Counted from the stretch's first letter, positions 47,628 to 61,212 are shown. The stretch is DNA of 64,000 bases from Pelargonium tetragonum (GCA_036897445.1 JAYMTL010000079.1:28224-92223), one strand, 5' to 3'. Program-made: numbers and translations. The notes: a model not told the origin generated them from the sequence alone.

Positions 47628-47665
47628 AAAACTTGAACCTGCGGCCACTAGCCTAAACTAAAGGG
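47628..47665 (-). repeat. T-arm-bearing repeat R4, copy 3 (partial)
   Basis: On minus: AATCAACCCC, TTTAGTTTAGGCTAGTGG, CCGCAGGTTCAAG. The words correspond to those at 19.33 kb and 40.18 kb, and the T-loop word is retained. The AAATTTACTAAATT tail of the other copies is absent. Confidence 0.4.
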
Positions 47666-50600
47666 GTTGATTTATCAAAAACGAAAGCTCTAGGTTACTT
47701 ACGAATTCTCTATTTCAGAACCCTGTAAGATTTTTTTGCTTGATTCGCCATTTTTGATCTAAGCGATTTCGTTCGTATATGCTGATGCTGTTCACAAGAA
47801 TAACAGGACTGAAAAAACCTAGGCCCTGCCTGTGGTGTTGAAGCTGAGCGTTGTACCGGGGATTCTTGGGTTTCCACTAGGTAGCTGACTCTACTTTAAC
47901 TTTCCTTTAAGGTATTCGAGAGATAACGTAAATTTCAGAGCTATGGATAACTCTATTAGGCGAATATCAAGTTATAGCCTATGTGGAGCTGCTTAATTCT
48001 AAGAAAACTAGAAAAAAGGAAAAACTCAAGTAGGCTACTCTTTAGTTTTTAGAAAGTAAACCAGCACTATACGACGGCACCTAAAAAAGAAAAAGTCTCT
48101 CCTCTGAATCGACTAAGCTGCCCAAAACATATAATATATCGTAAAAATTCTCAAAGTAAGCCCCCCCTTTCTCGTCAACAGTTTTGTATCATTTCATTTT
48201 TTTAATTCACTAGGACTTAAGCTTTTAATAAAGACCTTTTTCTTTTCACAGGATTCCCTCTTTCCCTTGCCAAAGCTATCCTTAACAAATTTTTATTAAA
48301 ACTAAGGAACTTAGAATACTTTAAATTTGTAGACAGCACGTCAAGAAGTCTTTGTCATAAAAGTCTAAAAAAGATCCATTTTCATTTTAGGGCAGCCCTC
48401 TTAAGATTTTAGGATCCTTTTTCAGTACTTTAAACTTTATTTAATTGTATTTTTTATCTTTTCTATAAAAACCTTTTTCAAGAACTCGTGGAATCGAGAA
48501 GCCCTGTTTACGTAAATACATACACTGCCCAGGTAAAGGCTAGATAGAGCTGTAATTCAAACTCTTCCTATAAATTGACGATCCCGAACCCAGGAATTCT
48601 TACTCATACTAAAGCCCTTCAACTATTAAAGGGAATCCCTTATCTTTATTATATAATTACGAGTATCCGATAAAAATTCTTCTAAGGTTTGGTCGGAGTC
48701 TCTTCTTACTTGCTATCCCACTCTTAGGTAGGAGAGCTATAACTAGCCTACGAGCCAGCTTTCTTAGTCTTCTCACTTGTAAAAACTGCCTTTTTTGTAC
48801 CCCTCTTTTCATACGCTTCTGCCATCCATCTATACCCGCGCTCTTTAAAGTGTAACTAAGTCTTGATTCTTTATGACTCGAAAATTTAGTACAGAATAAA
48901 AGAGAAAGGGGGCACCCTTAAGTAAAAACGAATCCACAAGGTATGACAAAGAAAAGGCTTACCAATATAACTAGGGGGAGCTCTAACTCAAATTGGGGTA
49001 AACTCTAAAAGTAATTTAGTATAGTAATATAGGAAGATTTTTCTGATTGGAACAATTAAAGAGAATACATTGCGCACAAAAGGTGTTAGTTTCCAGTTAG
49101 AATTGAAAAGAAATCCTAGTATACTGCAAACTCCTTTCAAGTTGATAACTAGAGCCCCTTTAGATTTGAGAAGCAGGATTTTATGCTCGGTATACCCTCA
49201 TAATGCTTTTAGATAGGTAAACTTTAGAAATAGAAAAGATTTTGGGTTTTCTCTTTATATATTCTCAGGATTAAGGCTTAAACTTAAAAGCAAAACTAGA
49301 AGTTCTTTCCTCTATCTCTATATAGCAGTAACAACAGATAATAAGAGTCCTTATCCTTAACTAAGGAAAGACATTAAAAAGTAGCCTTTTTTTTAGTTCG
49401 TAAGTCCGGTAGCTCTAGAATAAGGCTTACCCCCTATGAGACTATGAGAACGATAAAAAACAAAGTACAAGAGGAAATCAACCTGAACTTAAGAATAGAA
49501 CTACCAAAACTTTAATACTGCAAGGACTTTACTATTACACTAAGAGGCTTTTCTGTATCTAGAAATAGGAGTATAAAAAGAGTAGGGGTTTAACTAAACT
49601 AAGAGTCCTGAGGATAGGCATCTAAAACTAAAAGAGGGTCCCTTTTTAGGAAAGATGGTTACGTTTAAAGCATTTTAGCTTGTTAGGATCACAGGGAATT
49701 TTAGAACTAAGTCAAACTCACGAGTATGTTGGTTTTTGAATTTATGCTTTAGGGGCTTTTCTAAGACTTTTTTAGTAAGGCAACAAGGCTTAAGCAATTT
49801 GTTTACAGTAAAGGAGAATGACAATTAGAGTATAAGAAGGGAAGTTATACGCTTCTTTGTTGAGTCAAGGTGTATCTATTAGGGGAACGCTCATAAATCA
49901 GAGAGTTTAGTCCGGGATAGCCGCCCTGATAAGTAAAGCTCCTAAGACAAAGAAAGTGATCCTAAAGGAGTTGGCTTTTCCTTTTGTTTCCAGGATTTCT
50001 AATTCCAGGTAAGGATAAAGAAAGAACTAAAGCCCAAAATAACGTAAATCAAAAAGCCTTAATAGACTTTTAAGTTAGATTGATTTTAGGGAATTAGTCC
50101 CAAATCCGAACTTTAAAACCGGCCAATCCAAGTAACTTGAATTCATAGACTCACCTTCTGCTACTAAAGCAGCTGCAAACTCCTCCTATATTATCATTAT
50201 CAAGGCAAAAAACTTAACTTAATGAAACAAATTTCTTGTCTTTTTTCATAATAGAACTTTTTACTAAATAAGGAGTCTAAAATAAAACTCTAGTCTTATG
50301 AGACTTCTGGAGAATTGGGAATATCTTTTATAAAGGAATCGAAAACTTTTACAAATTAACAACTTTACCTAACGACTCAAGGGTAAGCTAAAGAGTAGGC
50401 TTTTTTTTTTCAAGGTAATATTTAAGTTAAAACTTTGTTTACTGCTCTTATTCAAAAAAAGGTACCCAAAGTGATGTTAGTTTTTAGAAGGTTCCTTAAT
50501 TGTAACATGAAAATCCTCGGTTATTCTTGTGTTAAGTAGCTTCAATATCATCATTTTGGCTTTAGCGAATGCAAGATTCTATTTGGATTTCTATGTTGTT

Positions 50601-51460
50601 GCAGTATTCCAGTTTTTTTAGACATATTATCTATAGTTACAGGGGACTTTTTGTTAGCGCGTAAGTCAGGAGAGGCCCCTACTTTCTCTATTTCTCTAAA
50701 AGAGTACTCCGTTTAGAAAATCAGAGCCCTTTTACACAAGTATACAGTACTTTACTTTTATCAAATCTATCCCAAAGGAAATCTTGTTTGTATTCTGTTT
50801 TTTGTTGGAAGTCTTTGGTTTCTGGAACTATAAAATCGTTCTTATTCCCCATTTAATTAAATATTTAAAAAAGGGCCTTGAATCCTCTATTTTCAAAACA
50901 AGTATCTGGCATACGTTCTACAAATTTGTTACGCAGGGAATTCATTTAGAGTCAAAGTAGAGTTCAATTTTATAGACTAGGCACCACCCCTGACCTGAAT
51001 TTCATTTAAAAGACCCGGAGCCCATACCAAAATTTAGCTTTATACCTGTAAGAAAAAAATGAGAAGCATAAACGTGTTCATTTTTGTCACAGTTTCGCTA
51101 CTACACTATAGTGGAATCCTAATGTAAATGAGAATTTTATAGTTTTATAGAAAGTATTAGCTATCTTCACTTTGATAAATTAGAGCCAAAATCTTTCTAA
51201 GAAACTTGAAGGAGTTTATAACCAATAAAAACATTAAAAAAGTTTCATTAAGAAGGGGTCCCCATAGGCAGCTTTTTTGAGTTTTACTCTTTAAAATTAG
51301 ATAAAGAATTGGGAATCGAACTTAACCTTACACACGACTAGGAGAGGTTAAAAGGAGCGTTGGGAAGTGCTTTATTCTTTTACTTTTAAAAAAGCAAAGT
51401 GCAAGTAGGCATGTGCACAGGTTCAAAAAGTCCCTTCTTAAGGCTGCTTTTCAGATTTTC

Positions 51461-51472
51461 ATATATATATAT
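51461..51472. repeat. (AT)n microsatellite
   Basis: An uninterrupted AT dinucleotide run of six units. Similar short runs appear around 32587-32596. Confidence 0.9.
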
Positions 51473-53963
51473 AGGTTCATACAAAAGAAATTTAACGGGA
51501 ATTTACTAGGACGGGTATACCCCTTAAGAAGGATTTGAGCATCAAAACATCTAAAAACTGGTCTACTTAAGAAGTCTTTTATTCCTCTAAAATACTACTT
51601 TATGTTGAATAGGGAGGTCAGAGTCGTATAATAAAAAGTATCCACAGTTATAGATTGTGAAGTTTAGAAACCTTTTAGGTAATTTAAAGTCCCCTTATAG
51701 CCAGGGTATCTTCTAAAAGTTTTTTTAAGGATCCTGGGTTCATTACGTATGCGTGCCACGGGGTCTGTAAAATCAGATTGAAAATCCTAGATCAGATAAG
51801 TGTATTGCGAGTAAAACTTCTTTTTCTATTTTTATAATTGTGGTTTCAATCAAAAATATCTAAGGAATCCACTCACAGGACTTTTTCTCACTCACTAAAT
51901 TCTAATCCTTTCTATTCTTTTTTTAGGTTCGGCCTGTCTCACGAAGGAATCAAATAGATATAGGGCTACTTTTAACAAAACAGGAATGACTTTAACTTTA
52001 TAATATGTAAACTTCTTGTACATAAACTTTTAAGGTTTTCAGCTATCGCTATCTCTGAATGAATAAGGTAATCAAACTCATGCATACAATTAGCATTAGA
52101 CCTCGCTTTGTCGAATGTAAACTGGATTCAAAGAAAAGAATAGTTGATGGCTACAATTAGACTTTAATTTCACCTTTTGACTTACTGGATTTAGTCACAA
52201 GCAATGAATCTCCCTTTATCTAAGAGATTCTACTAGCCCCCTTTTTACTGCGTTATAGCACGGATTTTTAAGCCTTTTTCTATCCTTTTCATTTTTAAAC
52301 TACTATTTGATACATAAAGAAAATCTCGGAATTCCAATAGAAAAAAGAACTCGCTCGGTATAATTACATAAGATTTAGAGCTTGCCTGCTATTAAATAAA
52401 GCTAATATGGCTGCGAGACTCCTTTTTTATGTATGTACGAATATTAAAAAGGCTAGGATTCAAATAAAGTAAACTAAAATGTAGCACAAAATAAAGGCCT
52501 GGGAAGTCTTTTTTAATATAAAAATAAGAAGTAAGTAAGCAACAAGGGTTTTGTCAACCTATAGAAGTTATATAGGTAGGAGTCTAAAATAAAAAAAAGG
52601 TTAAGTTCTGGATTTACAAGGTAGGGCTCTCGCATTAGTAGAAATTCTTTTTAGTACTTGGTTAGAAGTCTAGAATCTTTAAAGAAGGACCTAGTAAGTA
52701 GTGAATCAAGAAGGGCTTTTTTTAAAAGTATAAAAATCTACTTTAGCAGCTTGTGACTAAAATTTCTTACTATCCCCTCAAAAGGCTGAGCTCCCAAGGT
52801 AAAGCGCAGTTCTAGACCCAACTTTGTCATTTTTTGAGATATAAGAAACTTGCAGAGTAAAAAACTATATTAAAAATTTTTATAGGGCAACTTTAAAGGC
52901 TCCCTAGAACAAAAAATTCGGAATAAAAACTTATCCTATTACTAGGGCCCACATTGGATTGAGGAAGATAAGCAAAACTTTTTGACTTTGTGGACCAGAA
53001 AAATTTTAGATTGAAGGCTTACAAGGAAAACCTAACCCCTTGTAAATTTTCTGCTTTTAGTTAAAAATTCTTGAGTCTTTTGTGGTTTAGCTAAAGTAAA
53101 GATTTCATTGCCCTTAAGAGTTGTTCCTTGCTATTTTCTTTTTTTCTGAGTCTTAATTCATAAGTATAAGTTCTACCTTATTTTTAATATATGCTAATAC
53201 ACTGTCCTAATTTGAGTTGTCAGAATAAGGTTAAACCCTAAGAGACTACTATCTTCTGGACTTCAGTAGTTAAATGTAGGCACAAGCCACGGAAAACGAG
53301 GCTATCCTATTTTCTCTTCACTCTGTTAGATTGCATGCAGTCAAATAACAAGTATATCGCTTTAAAACAACTTAGTAAAAGAATTCTTTATATTTCAACT
53401 CAGTTAAAAACCTAAAAAAAGAAAAAGGTAAGTATTCTGAAAAGGAAGTCAAAGTAAGATGTTATAAAAGGGCGTTATACAAAACAAAACTTATAAAGTG
53501 CACCTGGTAGCCAATGAGAGGTCTCTTTCTATAAATATAGGGAATTTCTTAGGTTTATCAGGGCCCTATTAAATGAAACGAATAGCTTGTTTAAAAAGGG
53601 AATCCTCTCTATATAATATTAATAGAGAAAGAAACCCTACTCAGCTCAGGTTAACTTTTTAAACAAATCCTGAAGAAGAAACAAAGAGCTACTGTACGTA
53701 AACGAATTATAACTAGGGAGCCCCCCCTATAAAAATTGCAGAGTATTTCCCCTAACTAGGATCCTCTTAGGTATACAAAATCTAATATATGCTACTAAAA
53801 ACTTAATTTGAAACAAAAACTTCGGGTCAGCAAAAAACTTTGACTCTAATTGGGAGTCCTCGAAGCTTGAAGCTAACTAATAGTCTTTTTAGTACAATTA
53901 AAATTTACATATCAGTCTCGAAAGAAAGGGCCCCTCTAGCTTGAGAAAAGTTACTGCGGTTCC

Positions 53964-53980
53964 TTAATTAATAATTAATT
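53964..53980. repeat. TTAATTAA double palindrome (copy 2 of 3)
   Basis: TTAATTAATAATTAATT, a 17-bp near-palindrome like those at 8042 and 62875, with the second half shifted by one base. Confidence 0.5.
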
Positions 53981-56900
53981 GAAAGAATTTCAGCCGGATG
54001 GTGCCAAAGGTTTTACAACTTAGGGAGCTTCCTTTAGTAATGGTATTAAACGGGGGTCCTTCAAAGTTCAAAAGAGAACCCACTGTAAAAAGGCATGAAA
54101 AAAAGGAAAAAACCTACATGAAAAATGAAACACGACAGAACATACGAGAAAGGCTTTAGAGTTTTGGTTAAGTTAAAATAAAGTTCTTTTCTATACTTTT
54201 GTTATGTTATAAAAACTGCAGTATGTTACGGTTATGGGACGGTCAAAGAATTATCCTTAATATTAAAGAGCCCGCTTTTCGAAATTCAGAGTTGGCAGGA
54301 TTTTTTTTTAAGTAAGAGTTCTTACGTATTTTATAGTATAGTGCGGTAGGTTATAGTAGTACCTTTTAACCAGGAAAGATAAGCTCTCGGCTGAGAATGT
54401 TCTTTCCTTTGAATCTTTTATAAAGGTTTCGAGAAATTTTTATAAAAAAATCCGCTAAATCAGGGTATGCTATATTTGTTAGGCTATGGGTAACTCTAAA
54501 TTAATGTGATTCTTTGTCTTTTTAGGCGTATACCTCTATGTCTATGTTTTGTCCGTTTTCTAGAACTAAGTTTTAATAAAGTTACCTGGTATAAATTTCA
54601 GTGAATTTCCAGGTTTCAAAAAGGCAAAGAACTCGTTCCGACTAAGTAAAAAAACTCCTAGTAGTGCTTAAGATATTCTATAATAGGTCCTCCCCCTACG
54701 CTTTAATTAAAGAGTGCCTTTCCTTGCAAAACTTAGCCAAAGCTTCCTAATAAACTAAACCCAACTCGTAAAGAAATTGTGAAAGAGTCTTTTGCTTAAT
54801 AGGATAGGAACTTGAGAATCTTGATATAATGAAGTACTAACTATAAGAGTTGTAGGACGTTGGCTAGTTTATATAAAATAGAAATGTCTACTGTTGGGAT
54901 CAAACCCTTTTTAGGGGTACGGTTTACGCATTTCGAATTCGAAGTCTAATAAATTCTGTATGATAAAAAACTTATTATAGAAGTAATAGAAAAAGAAGAG
55001 TTATGTGCTTTATTGCCAGCGCTTTATAAATAGAAATTCTCAATCTATTTTCTGAGGTCTATAAAATAAGCGCGTACCTAAACGCCAGATAAGGTTCATT
55101 TTAGATAAGATTTATAGGGTTCTTGTAATGAATCTTTATTATCCAGAGTCTTTCTTGCTTGGAAGTCTTTATTGAACTTTTTAAAGAAACCCCTTTCTAA
55201 TCCTGGAATTGACTAGATATTTACTAAAGTGGAGAAGTAAGGAGTCTACCTGGCGGCTTATGAATTGAAAGGATACTGATTTACTCTAGCTCTGTGCTGG
55301 AAGGTCTATGCTTTCTAGGCCAAGGTGCTGCTAAGGTTAGCTATAGAAGGGGAGTCCTTGTATTAGTAAGGGATTCCTTTGAGTAAGTAGAAACCAGATT
55401 CTAGTCTTTATATTTTATTCTTTATAAAGGGATTTACCCTTGTTCTAGCAGGTCTTCTTGATTCCGATTAAGTAAGTGTATTGAAAGTGCTAAGGAGAAC
55501 AGATTCTCTTTCTTTCCTTAAGAGCAATTTAGATTCTAAAGAATTGAGGAAACCTTATTGTAATTCTAATTCATTTTGTACCTTTGTAGAGGAGTGGAAG
55601 TTTCACAGGCTAGGAGGTTCTCTCTTTGGTGAGTGCTTTCTCATTAAGAAAGATTTGAATCGAAATAGAAGTCGCTAAACTTTATGTTAAGGGTTCCTAG
55701 GAAAAGGTCATTTTTAATAGAATTAAGCGCGTAAAGGCTCAGATGGTACACCTATAAACTAAATGAGTGAAGTGAGTAGCTGGGCAACGGAATCTTTCTT
55801 TTAAGGATTTGAAGTAAAAGGCCTAGTTGGAAGAGTCTACAAAGTCTAGTTCCTAAGACTAAAAAACTGGTAAAAGAAGCAATGCAAGAGAGTCCTTTTC
55901 TTTATTATGTATCCTGGTTTCCAATTTCTGATTAAAGAGGTTAAGGAATGAATTTCAGTAAGTGAACTCAAGTGAAGTTCTGTTTTCCGGAGTTTTTGGT
56001 AGCACTCACTCTCGAAGTCCCTAGATAGTATAAGAATTCCTGAATAGGGCATAAGCAAAAAAAAGCAAGAAAGAGTAGATAAAAGAGAAGATATTCTAAA
56101 CTTTCTAGTTAAGGGATCCGAAAGGCCATCACATCAGTTAAGGTCCAAATTCTAAATATAGGAAGTTTTTTCCGAGTCAAAGTAAATAGCCAAACTTTTT
56201 ATAGTTTATAGGGTTCTGCAAGAAAAGTAAGATTTTAGGTATAAACTTTGATTCTATTGAATTTGTATAAAATCTTAGTATTTAAGGCGGATAAAGTACT
56301 TTTATTAAGTCCAGGAATATTAAGCTTAAAAGTAGGTCCGGTTAGCTTAAAGTAAGGAGTAGTTTACCAGGGTTTTCTGAATTGAATTTCAGGAGATATG
56401 GGTTTAGGCAAGCTTGCTTGTATTGGTCTGGGAGTAGAGCTCAAGCATCCCCCCTATTCTGTAGTTCTTAGTCTTACAATGAGAGATTAGAACCCAAGTA
56501 GCTGTGTATTCTATAAAATAAAGTAGCACTTTCATTTCTTTTTTAAGTTAAGTTTCAGAAAGCAAATACTATAGTAAATCGCAGGTAAACTGAGTTATGC
56601 CTTAAGACCTAAACTCATAAGAAAAGATATTCTATAAAAGAACTTTGGTCTTTTTTATGTTCTAATTTTCAGTCCTGTCTCTCTAAAATTTCTACAATGT
56701 CTTTTCATTATGAAAGTGTAGAAGGAAAGGGCATAAGCTCTACAAGGGGTCGCTATAAAAATTTTTAGTAAAGAGTCCTTTCTGGACTTTAGTTTAAGGG
56801 TTCCTTGGAGTAGTTATTCCCATTTCTTGTTTTAGAAAGGGGAACCTTCAAGCTTTTATTATATAGGATAAAGGTAAACTCTTTTCTTTTTCTTAACGGT

Positions 56901-57774
56901 GGATATTCTAATTCTTAGCTTAAAAATAGGGATCTTTCCTACCTTTGAGTTTCGCTTTTAAACTTCACTTACTTAGGCTTAGAAGCGCTCTAAAAGGGGA
57001 GGTTTACTAGAGCTATAGACTAGACAATAGATATGTAATTCACTCACTTACATCAACTAAGTAATAAATAAAGGTAGCCATCCTTAAGATCCTTTGCTTC
57101 AGGAAAGAAACCTGAGTAGAAAAAGGCAAGAAACTTGCGCGAAATTTCTTCTTTTTAAAGTGAATCGTATTTGAAAAAGAGTCTCCTGTTAGAATATGTG
57201 GGATTTCTCTATCTAAGTCCATAGGGTGGGTCAGTTACTAACTATTAAGTAAGACACAATAAAAAGACCTTATACCAAATAGCTAACCTTTTGTTAAGTC
57301 GCAAGTGGTACCCCTTACTTAAGAGTCCCTTATTATCCTTCTGAAAGTGATGCACCCACTTAATTATGATAAAAGCCAGGCTCAAGAACTCTTTTACGAA
57401 TCTGTTCCTTTTTCTACTCTTCGCGAAGAACTGGGCTTTTTTTTTAGAAGAGTAACCGTCTCTATGTGATATAATCTTATAGAAAGGCGTTCTTTCTTAA
57501 TCCTCCCCTTTGCGATCTGAGGAATCAAAATGCCAGATATTGACTGGAACGAAAAAGACCCAAATTTAAAAGTCTGGCGAGGATTTCTTTAATATAAAAA
57601 GGATTTTCATAAGTCTTTTTAAGTACCTAAGTACCGTATCTTTCTTATATTACGTAAGGAATCCGTCTTTAGACATTGCTTTATAAGTTTCCTATTCCTT
57701 AGTCAAAGCCCCTTCTATAGGATCCCTTGTAATTAAGAACCTTAGAAAGGGTATAAATAAGTTGTTTTTCGAGG
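53981..57774. other. Non-coding stretch, no gene seen
   Basis: Frames of 60-70 codons near 55.5, 55.9 and 57.1 kb have no motif. The + strand between about 55.1 and 56.5 kb is G/T- and purine-rich, with words like those of the R blocks, but no clear R1 or R2 copy was found. A GGGATCAAACCC string near 54896 resembles a reversed T-arm but stands alone. Confidence 0.6.
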
Positions 57775-57784
57775 CCCCGCGGGG
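57775..57784. repeat. All-GC perfect palindrome
   Basis: CCCCGCGGGG, a 10-bp perfect palindrome inside GAGGCCCCGC/GGGGGATCTC, whose outer arms also pair in part (7 of 10). It is the purest G+C run I saw in this window and resembles the core of mitochondrial GC clusters. A role as a transcript hairpin is possible but unshown. Confidence 0.7.
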
Positions 57785-58199
57785 GATCTCTATCTTAACA
57801 AAAGTGGTTGAGAAGCTCTCCAATTCGAAAATTCCTAGTTATTTTGCCAGACTTCTTTTTTATGTTATTGCAAATTTATCTTCATTTGTTTGTATATAAA
57901 GAATTTCTGCAAGGCTTTGGCGAAGCCTCTACCTTTATCTATCTCCCCTGTCTAGAGAGGTTTCTTTCCCTTTTTACGTTAGGCATATTACTCGCATTAT
58001 TTCACCTTTCTTATAAACTCCCTTAGGGAAAAACTGAGACATTTATAGAGCAGCTAGCATAAAGACTAATAAAGGAGTTTTCGAGAAAACGGGTTGAGGA
58101 TTCCTTTTCTCTTATTTTCTTGGTGTGTATTCGTGTTCTATCTACACTTTCTATTTACACTGTTTGAATTTCCCTTTCTACCGATGCCTTAAACTTAAA
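57785..58199. other. Non-coding stretch, no gene seen
   Basis: A 72-codon + frame (57808-58026) is Leu/Phe-rich from T-rich sequence. It could form membrane-like helices on paper but has no motif, and I do not call it. Confidence 0.6.
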
Positions 58200-58445
58200 A
58201 TGTACTAAGGCCCTATCCTCCCTTGCAGAATCTAAAACAAGAGGTAACAGGGCTGTCTAACACTAACTAGTAGACTTTCTTACATAACTAAGAATAGGAA
58301 TGTCGGAATGTCTTACTATAGAATACTGATACTAAACTAAAAACTCCAACGATCCAGGTTGGGCTAAAGAGCTCATAAGAAAGGTAAGAAAACTAAGTTA
58401 CAGAAGGCGAGCTCTGAGGAAAGATCAAAGTCAGTAGAAGCTGTT
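58200..58445 (+). repeat. A/C-rich repeat debris related to 17.7 kb
   Basis: AGACTTTCTTACATAACTAAGAA (58270-58292) parallels GACTATCTTTCTTACATGACTAATCA at 17716-17741, with similar AATACAATAGAAG-type words around both. This is a low-identity relation seen by eye only. Confidence 0.35.
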
Positions 58446-58490
58446 GGCAGGACTTGAACTCGTGTATTCCTGTATTTGTCGTCTAGTTAA
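58446..58490 (-). pseudogene. tRNA T-arm-like fragment
   Basis: The minus strand reads ACACGAGTTCAAGTCCTGCC, a T-loop with a poorly paired stem and an acceptor-like GCC. ACTAGACGACAAATACAGG upstream could be a decayed anticodon region. Only the T-arm is persuasive. Confidence 0.35.
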
Positions 58491-61212
58491 GTTGAGGAAG
58501 AAATCAGAAAGTGGAATAGTGTGGGCCTAGCTAATAAGACTAGGAGAAAAATTCTTTTTTGTTGGTAACTTTAAGGGTCTTCCTTTGTTTCTGATAAAAT
58601 AGAAAGACTCAAGCCAGTTAGCTAAAAACGGAAATGCCTCTTAAAGGTTACACACGGAGCTCTTTTTCTTAGTTAATGTTTCAATATTTTTTGTGGGTAA
58701 GGAAGCGTGCCCTTTTTTGGGAATCTGAATTTCTTTATTAAGTTTAGTAAAGTAGTAAAGATCCAGCCCCGACGAGATAGTTTATCTTTAATATCCTAGT
58801 TGAACTCTTGTAGCTACCGTGTAAAATCCTTTTAAAGAAAGTTGAGAGTAAGAGGTATCGAAGATAAGGAATAAGATCTAGAGTCAAAGTGCGGGCACAT
58901 AGAACTCCAGTATTTAGAGTTCAGGTGCTGTCTCCGCCCCTTTCTATAGACTACAGGCAAGGGGGTCTAGCTTTCAGGTTAATAAGAAGCTTTTGTTAAA
59001 AGGGCTCGGGTAAAGGCCTAAGAAAGGGATTAAAAAGATGTGATAGGAAAGTGAAATCAGTCGTAGGTATAGTGTGGTAGCAGCTTAACAGGTACCCAAA
59101 CTTTAGCTAAGCTAAGGAGGTTCTAGGCATTCTAGGTGAATCAAGACTATATAGAATAGATAGAGCTTCTATTTGTAAAGAGAAAACATTTTTATTGGAT
59201 CTACTTAGATAGTAGCTAGCGTCTCTTCTAACTCTATTGGGATACCCTTAATTTCTCTTATCTTACTAGTCAAGTAAAGGAAAATCCGAAACTTAGATTC
59301 TTGTGACCTTCTCTTCTGAAAAAGCACAGAACTTTTAAGTCAAAGAAGTGCTTTTTTCTATTAGTATTAGTACTCATACAGGAATTCTAAATACTCATAC
59401 TTACTTGTCTGCCCTTAAAAACCCTTTAATAACTTAACTAAATTTCTCTTTTATATAAGTAAGGTAAGGGCGGAAATTTGAAGTTTTGTGCCATCAATTC
59501 ATTAGTACGAGATAAAATTACAGAACGTAACCCTTTTTGAGCTACTTAGCTTTTGTGCCAATGGGAAAGTTAGCCCCTGATCTTTTTTTTTCATTACCTA
59601 AGGTAGATCACAGCGCAGAGGACCTCTTAAAAAAAAAATACAAAAAACCCGGAAAACCCTTTTATTAGATTCTTTAGTAACTAGAGCAAAGCAATATATA
59701 ACCCTCTTATACCCTATACTTATAAGGGTTCCTTCCTCTAGCTAGAACGATAAAAAAGCAGAAGCAAGAGGAAAAAGCCTTATATATTATATCTATATAT
59801 AAGAGAAGTTTTTGAAGTTACCAACTGTAGCGTAGCGAAAGGCTGGAATTGATTTTAATAATTAATATAGTACCATCTTACTTACACTATACCAACTTCA
59901 GAATCTTCATTACTCTCAGACCTTCTTTGACAAACTTTATTGACTTACTCATACCTTTCAAAACTCTTTTTTATGAGTCCTCTGAGCTATAAAAGCCCTT
60001 CTAGGAGTCCACCTGTCTTAGGGGCTTCTTCTATTCTAGCTTTCTTATTAATCCTTGTAGCTCGACCCGGCCCCTTGTTGCAGCCTGGACGACCTCCAGC
60101 TAAATTTTGTCTTATTCCTTGTTCTTAGCGAAAAAGGAGGGTAGAGAAAAGAATCTATCTATTATGTATGGATTCTTTTTACCCAATAGAAGCGCTGCGA
60201 AGGAAAAAGTAAGGAGTAGTTTTAGTCTCGCACTGTAACCAGCACTAAAGGGAAAAACTTTCAATCAATTCCTTCACTGCAAAAATCGAAAAGCAACTCT
60301 CCGAGATTTTAGATCTTTCTTACTCCGGTTCGAAAGTGTTCCTCTATACTTTTCCATTTCTTTAATAAAACCGATTTTCAAAGAATAAACTTATTTATCA
60401 AAGTACCTTGCTTTAGAACTCACATTTGGGCGAATCTATTAGAACTCTTTTTTGAAGATTTGTTACTGCTGGATTTGCGAAAGAAAACTTGATTTTCCAC
60501 TTATTGATCATACCTTTTTTCTTTATATGTATACCGCTTTGAGCCCTTGTATTATAAGCTGCTAGCCTTTCTTTATTTGTTATTTCTCTTTTTTGGAGTT
60601 CTTGTATTCTTTCGTTATGTTATACAGATTTTTAGTTTTGCTCTCTTACTTAGTTAATTAAGATTAAGTCTTTCTTAGATAGTATATAGTTATTCTACAC
60701 ATGTTTAAGGTAAGGAATAGACCTCCATCGCTTTGCTCTTATAAGTCAGTAAGTAGGAAAGAACCCTTCTATGGTAGGGGGTTGGAAGTATACTGTTAAC
60801 TTCTTTCTTGCTTGCGACCTTAGTCTTCAGTTCCAGATAGTCAAAAAGGGTTTAGATAATACAATAAAGTAAGACAGCTATCATAAAGACTCGTAGGAAA
60901 ATCTCAAGACGGGTACAGCTAATAGGAGAGGTCTGTATCAGACTAAGAAGAAGGTTCTGGATCTTAATAAAAATTGATAGGTATGAAGATTACTAAGAAG
61001 GCTGAGAGTTGTATCTAGGGTATGAATGTTCTATCTAGTATACTTATTCCAAAACCCCCTTTGCGATGCTGCAGTCAGGTATAACAGGCCTAATCTCCCT
61101 AAGTTTTTGTGCTTTCTAAAGGAAGAACTACAAAGAGAGCCTCCTTACTTAACTTAACAAGAGTAGAATATCTAACATATATTACATTACACTGTAACTA
61201 CTATAATACTAA
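58491..61212. other. Non-coding stretch, no gene seen
   Basis: The stretch is purine/G-rich to about 59.26 kb, then mixed. A 62-codon + frame (59940-60128) is Pro/Ser/Leu-rich, without motif. The word GGTATGAATGTTCTATCTA near 61019 matches 4899-4917 with one mismatch. Confidence 0.6.

Larger units (their letters stand above)
47394..53963. other. Non-coding stretch, one R4-like element and one AT repeat
   Basis: About 6.6 kb without a frame over 60 codons and without any gene. On minus at 47628-47665 CAACCCCTTTAGTTTAGGC and GGCCGCAGGTTCAAG form a partial R4 copy with a T-loop. An (AT)n run occupies 51461-51472. Otherwise only GGR-N-YCC words are seen, such as those near 51255 and at 53925-53935. 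Confidence 0.65.
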
